5,532 nucleotides of DNA from Akkermansiaceae bacterium UBA985. Its GTDB lineage: Bacteria; Verrucomicrobiota; Verrucomicrobiia; Verrucomicrobiales; Akkermansiaceae. Positions within the stretch are counted from its first letter, which is position 1, and each line of letters starts with the position of its first letter. The position numbers and the translations under genes are program-made. Shown piece by piece: positions 1-4,089 of the stretch. The stretch is from positions 9,666 to 15,197 of the forward strand of contig DBBL01000065.1 of NCBI GenBank assembly GCA_002292185.1, written 5' to 3'. Under the pieces are notes generated by a model. It searched no databases, was not told where the DNA came from, and worked only from the letters and a program-made list of their open reading frames with translations.

Positions 1-96
1 ACCGACCTCATGCACGAGGTCGGCTCGGTCTGAAAGTAGGTCGAGAAGTTGTTGATCGAGGTGGTCGATTTTTTTACGAATATCGTCTAGCGGCAC
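1..96 (-). CDS. pheA: Chorismate mutase (AroQ type) domain, N-terminus, probably of bifunctional chorismate mutase/prephenate dehydratase; partial
   Basis: Only the first 32 codons are in the window; the gene runs off the left edge. The peptide begins MPLDDIRKKIDHLDQQ and matches helix 1 of AroQ-fold chorismate mutase: the LDxIRxxIDxLDxxLLxLLxxR pattern is intact. Arg7 and Arg24 have the same 17-residue spacing as the two active-site arginines (Arg11, Arg28) of the E. coli enzyme. The domain converts chorismate to prephenate in phenylalanine/tyrosine synthesis, in the cytoplasm. The start is the GTG at 96-94: an in-frame TAA (102-100) lies one codon upstream, so no earlier start is possible. 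No clear Shine-Dalgarno sequence is seen. It lies 30 nt after the scpB stop on the same strand, so cotranscription is likely. A fused prephenate dehydratase domain is inferred from common gene architecture, not seen; a stand-alone mutase or another AroQ fusion is possible. Confidence 0.78.
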   Translation of the reverse strand, partial: MPLDDIRKKIDHLDQQLLDLLSDRADLVHEVG

Positions 97-126
97 TTTT
101 TAGAGGATGTGGTGGTGTTGATGAGT

Positions 127-930
127 CTATTGCTTTTCGTCGTCTTCGGTAGATGTCGTCTCAGGGGGCTCGTTGACTTTAGGTATGCCCGCAGAGCTGA
201 GCGCTAGTTGCTGCTCAATATCTTCTGAAGTGGGTTCGTCGTTTTGATCTGAAATATCAGCATCTGATTCTGCGGCTTCAGGCTCAGGTTCTGGAAGCTT
301 GATGGTGCGCAGTTCAGCTGAGTTGGGAAGTTCGTCTACTGATTTGACACCAAAATGCTCAAAGAAAAGATCCGTGGTGTCGTAGAGTAGGGGACGCCCA
401 GGGAGCTCGGCACGGCCACCTATTTTGATGAGCTCACGGTCGAGTAGCTTCTGCAGCATGCCGTCACAGGAAACACCTCGAACAGCTTCGATTGAAGCTT
501 TGGTAACAGGTTGGCGGTAAGCGATGATCGCCAATGTCTCCATCGCGGGCCCACTGAGGCGGCTGGGCTTCCTGTCTGGGAAGAGCTGACGCACAAAAGC
601 AGCATAATCTGGATGGGTATAAATTTTCCAGCCCTTAGCACGTTCTGTGCAGAGAAAAGCGCGGCCAGAGGTCTCATATTGACGGTTGAGCTCTATGATG
701 GCAGCGGTGACAAGATCATCATTGATGTCTGCTAATGCGGTAAGTTCCTCTGGTAAGTCCTTAGGTGTAGACTCGGGATCCTCATTGGAGTCTTTTTCGA
801 TTTCATTCTCTGCGGCGAGTGCGTCCTCAGCTTCGGCAACACGGGCCCGGATAATACGGGCGATTTCCGAGCTGGGTAGGGGTTGCTCGGAGGCGACGAG
901 AAGGGCTTCGATAATGGCTGAAAGTTGCAT
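127..930 (-). CDS. scpB: Segregation and condensation protein B
   Basis: ScpB is the winged-helix kleisin-associated subunit of the bacterial SMC-ScpA-ScpB condensin, which compacts and segregates the chromosome. The 267-residue product has an N-terminal winged helix (about residues 1-115, beginning MQLSAIIEALLVASEQPL) and a second one (about 120-195) with the family's best-conserved block: GPAMETLAIIAYRQPVT at 127-143, RGV at 151-153, GRAELPGRPLLYDTT at 172-186, FGVKSVDELP at 193-202. It is longer than the roughly 200-residue Bacillus form because of a highly acidic insertion in the first domain (about 31-70) and an acidic, Pro/Glu/Asp-rich tail (about 211-267), both probably disordered. The ATG at 930 is the natural start, since the family motif begins at once; no Shine-Dalgarno sequence is visible. 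scpA, often the neighbour, is not adjacent on either side. The next gene downstream is the chorismate mutase gene. Confidence 0.95.
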   Translation of the reverse strand: MQLSAIIEALLVASEQPLPSSEIARIIRARVAEAEDALAAENEIEKDSNEDPESTPKDLPEELTALADINDDLVTAAIIELNRQYETSGRAFLCTERAKGWKIYTHPDYAAFVRQLFPDRKPSRLSGPAMETLAIIAYRQPVTKASIEAVRGVSCDGMLQKLLDRELIKIGGRAELPGRPLLYDTTDLFFEHFGVKSVDELPNSAELRTIKLPEPEPEAAESDADISDQNDEPTSEDIEQQLALSSAGIPKVNEPPETTSTEDDEKQ

Positions 931-1060
931 AAGCGAATGCGTAGATTATGAGATTCGGAACAGATTGCAAGCCTGTGAAGGGGATTATCGCCCAAGTTTA
1001 TTACCCTATTACGACGTGGGGCAAGTCATCTGACGCTGGCTTCAGGCGGCTGTCAGGGTG

Positions 1061-1089
1061 AAAAAACGCCCCTATCGGTGACAGGGGCG
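1061..1089 (-). terminator. Intrinsic terminator after the secretin-N-like gene
   Basis: Read on the minus strand, CGCCCCT (1089-1083) pairs with AGGGGCG (1073-1067). The stem can continue inward by a G-U, a T-A and a C-G pair to an ACC triloop. It is followed directly by six Ts (1066-1061). It lies 56 nt past the stop of the minus-strand gene ending at 1145 and upstream of scpB, so it separates the two transcription units. The rest of the 931-1144 gap shows no gene; the scpB promoter should lie there, but I cannot pick out convincing -35/-10 boxes. Confidence 0.88.
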
Positions 1090-1144
1090 CAGGATATCAG
1101 GGTGAGTGATGAATAACACACCTAGTAGATAGGAGTATGGTCAG

Positions 1145-1606
1145 CTATCTTGCAGGAAGAATGATAACCGCGTTAGCTTCCACTCTGTAACGAAGGCCTG
1201 CTTTGCTACAGATGTACAAGAGCGCGGTTCCGAGAGGGATGTTGCTCAGTCTTAACTCGCTTACTTTAAGGCCGCCTATATCCTTGCCATTGTCCTTGCC
1301 ATTGTCCTTGCCATTGCGGATCACAAAATTGACACCCTTGCGATTTTCATCTGGCTCGGGGTCGAATTCACGAGCGCGGAGGCGAAGAATATTAAGACAT
1401 TCAGCAACCGTAAGGTCTTCAAAGTGGACTTCTGGTATAATGATTTTTTTGAGCTTATTATTGAGGTTTTGAACACTTTTCGCCATTTTGGAAGCAGGCG
1501 GCCCAGCGGGTGAGGCTTCGTTTTCAGCCCCGGTGTTGTTTTCTGCTTTAGAGGAAGCAAGCATGGAGATGCCTGCTAATAGAGTGATGATCTGTTTGAT
1601 TTTCAT
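1145..1606 (-). CDS. Small exported protein with a secretin/TonB short N-terminal (STN)-like fold; function unknown
   Basis: The 153-residue product begins MKIKQIITLLAGISMLASSKA, a typical Sec signal peptide with probable cleavage after SSKA, so the mature protein should be periplasmic. A low-complexity Asn/Glu/Pro linker follows, then one compact domain. That domain opens with KKIIIPEVHFEDLTVAECLN and runs through GVNFVI to RLSNIPLGTALLYICSKAG and a final RYRVEANAVIILP. The pattern of a beta strand, 'T-V-x-E-C/A-L-x-x-L', a second strand and 'N-x-P-L-x-x-A-L-x-x-I' resembles STN/secretin-N modules. I recall similar stand-alone proteins from Verrucomicrobia and Planctomycetes. An in-frame ATG four codons earlier (1618) is an equally open start; I prefer 1606 because it gives a compact basic n-region, but neither has a Shine-Dalgarno sequence. 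Three NGKD repeats interrupt the domain. Single-gene unit, with terminators on both sides. Confidence 0.72.
   Translation of the reverse strand: MKIKQIITLLAGISMLASSKAENNTGAENEASPAGPPASKMAKSVQNLNNKLKKIIIPEVHFEDLTVAECLNILRLRAREFDPEPDENRKGVNFVIRNGKDNGKDNGKDIGGLKVSELRLSNIPLGTALLYICSKAGLRYRVEANAVIILPAR
1281..1316 (-). repeat. Three perfect tandem 12-bp copies inside the STN-like gene
   Basis: The unit tccttgccattg (plus-strand reading) occurs three times head to tail with no mismatch and encodes NGKD-NGKD-NGKD on the minus strand. Because the unit is a multiple of three, copy-number slippage would keep the frame. It lies in a predicted surface loop between the GVNFVI strand and the following conserved block. 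Confidence 0.9.
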
Positions 1607-1714
1607 TTTATCTATCATTAAAGAGTGCCCGGTACGAGGTGTAAAGCTACAATTAGCAAGTCGATGTGGTGAGCGTAGGCTGCCAGCTCGTATTTGCCTG
1701 GAATGAGGGACAAC

Positions 1715-1746
1715 AAAAAAGCACCCCCGTCCATGACGGGAGTGCT
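1715..1746 (-). terminator. Intrinsic terminator of the alanine-rich lipoprotein gene
   Basis: On the minus strand AGCACTCCCGTC (1746-1735) pairs with GACGGGGGTGCT (1731-1720) around an ATG triloop. This is a 12-bp stem with a single T-G wobble, and five further Ts (1719-1715) follow it directly. It starts 26 nt past the stop of the lipoprotein gene. On the plus strand the wobble becomes a C-A mismatch and the T-run is only three, so it should act mainly leftward. Confidence 0.88.
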
Positions 1747-1772
1747 TTGTAGATTGAGTTGTTCAGACCAAC

Positions 1773-2159
1773 TTATTGAGCAGGTGCAGGAACGGCTGGG
1801 ACTGCAGGAGCAGCTGGCACAACTTCCTTAACGGCGCCTTCTACAGCAGCCTCAACAGCATCAGCGCCTTTTTCGGCAGCAGCTTCTACAGCGGCTTTGG
1901 CATCGGCAGCGGCTTTTTCGGCAGCAGCTTTAGCATCAGCAGCGGCTTTTTCAGCAGCGGCCTTTTCGGCAGCAGCGGCTTCTTCAGCAGCTTTGGCTTC
2001 GGCGGCGGCAGCTTCTTCAGCAGCTTTGGCTTCAGCGGCGGCTTCTTCGGCTGCAGCCTCAACAGCAGCAGCGGCTTCGCCAGTTGCTTCTTCAGCTTTC
2101 TCACAAGAGGTGAAAACAGCAGCGGAAGCAGCGAGTGCGATAATGTATTTAAGTTTCAT
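1773..2159 (-). CDS. Alanine-rich helical lipoprotein, function unknown
   Basis: The 128-residue product starts with a lipoprotein signal peptide, MKLKYIIALAASAAVFTSC. Cys19 is the only cysteine and the probable lipidation site, although the lipobox (VFTSC) is slightly off consensus. The mature part is extreme in composition: about half alanine (56 of 110), the rest mostly Glu, Lys and Asp, with no aromatic residue, His or Met. Residues 42-96 follow a strict 11-residue period (AEAKAAEEAAA and variants), predicting one long charged helix or coiled coil. The C-terminus turns to Val/Pro/Ala (VVPAAPAVPAVPAPAQ). A membrane-anchored helical rod in the periplasm, like Lpp or a TolA-like spacer, is a reasonable guess but is not shown. 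It ends at a strong terminator and has no operon partner. Low-complexity coding is a caution, but the lipoprotein signal, a clean stop and the terminator support a real, well-expressed gene. Confidence 0.8.
   Translation of the reverse strand: MKLKYIIALAASAAVFTSCEKAEEATGEAAAAVEAAAEEAAAEAKAAEEAAAAEAKAAEEAAAAEKAAAEKAAADAKAAAEKAAADAKAAVEAAAEKGADAVEAAVEGAVKEVVPAAPAVPAVPAPAQ
1872..2036 (-). repeat. Five hendecad (11-residue, 33-bp) repeats in the lipoprotein gene
   Basis: Codons 42-96 divide into five 11-residue units: AEAKAAEEAAA twice, AEKAAAEKAAA, DAKAAAEKAAA and DAKAAVEAAAE. At DNA level adjacent 33-bp stretches such as 1978-2010 and 2011-2043 differ at only two positions, so recent tandem duplication is likely. 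Hendecads give three helical turns per repeat and favour straight or slightly right-handed coiled coils. Confidence 0.85.
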
Positions 2160-2182
2160 ATTACGTATTGGGTTGGTAGTTC

Positions 2183-2198
2183 GTTACTAGGTTACTAG
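2183..2198. repeat. Tandem 8-bp repeat upstream of the lipoprotein gene
   Basis: gttactag occurs twice head to tail, 24-39 bp before the lipoprotein ATG. The position fits the core promoter or 5' leader of that gene, but no recognisable -35/-10 pair can be assigned. It may be chance or a small regulator site. Confidence 0.4.
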
Positions 2199-2270
2199 TT
2201 GTGGCAGAATGAATGATCTACAGATGGTGAAATCATGAGACCTGCCTCAACGAGGCCTGCTTATTAACAT

Positions 2271-2293
2271 ACAAGTGACCACTTGTCACAAGT
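2271..2293. promoter_or_regulatory. Operator-like cluster of three alternating ACAAGT half-sites
   Basis: ACAAGTG (2271-2277) and CACTTGT (2280-2286) form a perfect 7-bp inverted repeat with a 2-bp spacer. The second arm pairs again with ACAAGT (2288-2293) across 1 bp, giving two overlapping palindromes. This is typical of a dimeric repressor or activator site. It lies about 110 bp upstream of the leftward lipoprotein gene and about 135 bp upstream of the rightward tRNA, so it could serve either. The remainder of 2160-2427 shows no gene. Confidence 0.4.
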
Positions 2294-2338
2294 TTCCCCA
2301 AAAAATCATGAGCATTTCTGTAGTCTTTGATAGGATCC

Positions 2339-2347
2339 TGTTAAAAT
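2339..2347 (+). promoter_or_regulatory. Candidate extended -10 promoter element for tRNA-Pro
   Basis: TGTTAAAAT is a TGn extended -10 with TAAAAT (5 of 6 to consensus). No good -35 is found 16-18 bp upstream. Initiation near 2354 would leave a leader of about 75 nt before the tRNA, which contains a small CACTG/CAGTG hairpin (2405-2421). Confidence 0.3.
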
Positions 2348-2427
2348 GTTCATTTTGCTCTTGAACTTGGGGGAGAGTTCGTAGAGTTTCTGCCCGCCGT
2401 AGATCACTGCCTTTGTCAGTGTGGCGA

Positions 2428-2507
<80 letters not shown>

Positions 2508-2549
2508 TCCCCTTGGGGAAATGCTCTTAACTTGCGCAGCAAGTTAGCC

Positions 2550-2596
2550 AGGATGAGAACGAAGTTCGAGCGCACGACGAAGTGCCGTGCATCACG
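2550..2596 (+). repeat. Internal direct repeat of the array, copy 1
   Basis: A 47-bp block starting aggatgagaacgaagttc, repeated at 2706-2751 with a single-G indel as the only difference. It contains a small GAAC-GAA-GTTC hairpin and the start of the TGCCGTG-CAT-CACGGCA hairpin. Confidence 0.9.
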
Positions 2597-2610
2597 GCAA
2601 TCCTTATCCC

Positions 2611-2634
2611 CAAGTTTCCGGAGGAGGAAACTTG
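2611..2634 (+). other. GGAGGA-loop hairpin 1
   Basis: CAAGTTTCC (2611-2619) and GGAAACTTG (2626-2634) form a perfect 9-bp stem around the hexaloop GGAGGA. It directly follows the degenerate tRNA-tail copy. The stem sequence differs from hairpins 2 and 3, while the loop and stem length are identical. Confidence 0.85.
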
Positions 2635-2705
2635 CTACCTGGCACAGCCCCGACGGGTCGGGGCAATCCTGTCTCCCCGACCATTTTCTCTCGGAAAATG
2701 GTCTA

Positions 2706-2751
2706 AGGATGAGAACGAAGTTCGAGCGCACACGAAGTGCCGTGCATCACG
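2706..2751 (+). repeat. Internal direct repeat of the array, copy 2
   Basis: Matches 2550-2596 except for one missing G. Immediately after the repeat the sequence diverges, so the hairpin that is 7 bp in copy 1 keeps only 4 bp (CGTG/CACG) here. The block lies 41 bp after the tail copy, compared with 64 bp after the tRNA tail itself. Confidence 0.9.
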
Positions 2752-2763
2752 CCCCCTCTCCAT

Positions 2764-2787
2764 CAGAAATGCGGAGGAGCATTTCTG
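2764..2787 (+). other. GGAGGA-loop hairpin 2
   Basis: CAGAAATGC (2764-2772) pairs with GCATTTCTG (2779-2787) around GGAGGA. Compared with hairpin 3, one stem pair is G-C where the other has C-G, a compensatory change. Confidence 0.85.
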
Positions 2788-2837
2788 CAAATAAGCACAG
2801 CGTCTGCAGGGCGAGGGCAGCGCACGATTCAATCAAT

Positions 2838-2861
2838 CAGAAATCCGGAGGAGGATTTCTG
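2838..2861 (+). other. GGAGGA-loop hairpin 3
   Basis: CAGAAATCC (2838-2846) pairs with GGATTTCTG (2853-2861) around GGAGGA. It is followed at once by another 8-bp hairpin (2861-2881) and the final tRNA-tail copy. Confidence 0.85.
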
Positions 2862-2953
2862 CTCATTCGCACGGAGTGAGCGGAGCGAGCTCAATCCTGT
2901 CTCCCCGAAGAGCTGAACAAAGCTTCACGTCTCTACGATTCTTACACTATCGG

Positions 2954-2977
2954 CGGCAGCCTTAGCGGCAGCCTTAG
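2954..2977 (+). repeat. Tandem 12-bp repeat upstream of the HemF-like gene
   Basis: cggcagccttag is present twice head to tail without mismatch, 39-62 bp before the ATG at 3016. In the frame of the downstream gene it encodes part of an Ala/Leu-rich run. No promoter boxes or Shine-Dalgarno sequence are convincing in 2909-3015. Confidence 0.8.
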
Positions 2978-3015
2978 GTATTGCAGATCACAAACCATCG
3001 GCTAATCTATCATCC

Positions 3016-4077
3016 ATGCTGATCAAGGCCCAATCATCGACTGCTGCTGAGGCGCTTGAGCTCGTCTCTATGCTTCAGGCACGCTTTGTCGAGGGGCTGG
3101 AAACGGTAGCATCTGCTTGTGGTCAGAACGTGGGCTTTGAAGAAACCAAGTGGCTGCGGGACGGGGGCCAACACGGTGGCGGTAACCGCTACACGCTATC
3201 CGAGAGTGATCTGTTCAACCGGGCCTCGGTCAATGTATCCCAAGTGCATTACGATGACCTGCCGGAGAAGAAACTCGGCTCAGCGACCGCCATTTCAACG
3301 ATCATTCATCCACAGAACCCTCACGCGCCCTCAGTGCACATTCACATTAGCTGGACCGAGATGAAAGCGGTGGGGGATGCGCCTGACCGTGGCTATTGGC
3401 GGATCATGGCAGATCTTAATCCCTCAGTCCTGCATGAGGAATATAGGGATCAGTTCGTGCATTGTATGCGTCAGGCCGCTCCTAGGCAGTATGAGGAGGC
3501 TTCAGCACAAGGAGATCGCTATTTTTATATTCCCGCACTGGGACGGCACCGTGGGGTGACTCATTTTTATCTGGAAAGCTATGCTACGGAAGACGTGGAT
3601 GCTGACAGGGCATTTGCCGAGTTGTTTGGCAAAGGTGTGATTGATAGCTATCTGGAGATCTTACAGTCTGCCTTGGCTACCTACTCGGATGCGGATGATG
3701 CAGCAAGGGCCGAGCAGCTCGCCTACCATACCCTTTACCTGTTCCAGGTGCTAACGCTGGACCGGGGTACAACCTCTGGGCTGCTGGTGCATGATCAGAA
3801 TGATCTTGGCATCATGGGCTCATTACCGGCGCGGGTGGACTCAGAGCTTCTTGCTTCATGGCAGAGTAAGGTCGAGCCTCCCCAGGACGAGTTGGTAAGA
3901 GAGTTGGTGGCACAGTTAGTGAAGGCTTTACCGGACGCATCACCAGCGATGGTGAGTGATGAGGTAAAGTTGAAACTCGCTCAAACCGTGCGTGAACACT
4001 ACAAAAAAAATCCCGAAGCGCTGGCGATGCAGGCTTCGGGAAATGTGATTGCTCCGACGGTGGATAACCACCGGTAA
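3016..4077 (+). CDS. Divergent HemF-family protein (oxygen-dependent coproporphyrinogen III oxidase-like)
   Basis: The 353-residue product follows the HemF family from end to end. FEETKWLRDGGQHGGGNRY (41-59) corresponds to the W-x-R-x-x-GGGG-x-x-R block, NRASVNVSQVH (68-78) to the EkAGVNxS block, HPQNPHAPSVHIH (98-110) to HPxNPxxPTxHxN, ADLNP (132-136) to the DLTP motif, HRGV (178-181) to RRGI, and LDRGTTSGL (248-256) with SLPARV (269-274) to the DRGTxFGL and SLPPLV blocks. Canonical HemF, a cytoplasmic dimer, decarboxylates two propionates of coproporphyrinogen III to give protoporphyrinogen IX. Here the normally invariant N-x-R after the histidine is H-x-S, the FGGG before DLTP is RIM, and RRGIGGIFFDD is HRGVTHFYLES. 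Substrate or activity may therefore have changed. About 70 residues after SLP (to 353) form a charged helical extension. The ATG at 3016 lacks a Shine-Dalgarno sequence; the frame stays open upstream to 2917 without a standard start. Confidence 0.8.
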   Translation: MLIKAQSSTAAEALELVSMLQARFVEGLETVASACGQNVGFEETKWLRDGGQHGGGNRYTLSESDLFNRASVNVSQVHYDDLPEKKLGSATAISTIIHPQNPHAPSVHIHISWTEMKAVGDAPDRGYWRIMADLNPSVLHEEYRDQFVHCMRQAAPRQYEEASAQGDRYFYIPALGRHRGVTHFYLESYATEDVDADRAFAELFGKGVIDSYLEILQSALATYSDADDAARAEQLAYHTLYLFQVLTLDRGTTSGLLVHDQNDLGIMGSLPARVDSELLASWQSKVEPPQDELVRELVAQLVKALPDASPAMVSDEVKLKLAQTVREHYKKNPEALAMQASGNVIAPTVDNHR

Positions 4078-4089
4078 TCTGAATATTGA

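Noticed and set aside
2..23. Perfect inverted repeat CCGACCTC-ATGCAC-GAGGTCGG
   Set aside because: It lies inside the chorismate mutase coding sequence and encodes conserved residues (RADLVHEVG region); no T-run follows. Probably fortuitous.
1776..2198. Plus-strand Ser/Phe/Gly-rich and Ala/Ser-rich frames opposite the lipoprotein gene
   Set aside because: They are mirror images of the GCN/GAR-rich repeats; low-complexity DNA keeps several frames open.
2243..2255. GCCTC-AAC-GAGGC hairpin as a terminator
   Set aside because: Five-bp stem without a T-run, and no gene ends nearby on the matching strand.
2327..2347. TTGATA ... TAAAAT as a sigma-70 promoter
   Set aside because: Both boxes look good but are only 9 bp apart, far too close; only the TGn extended -10 was retained as a weak candidate.
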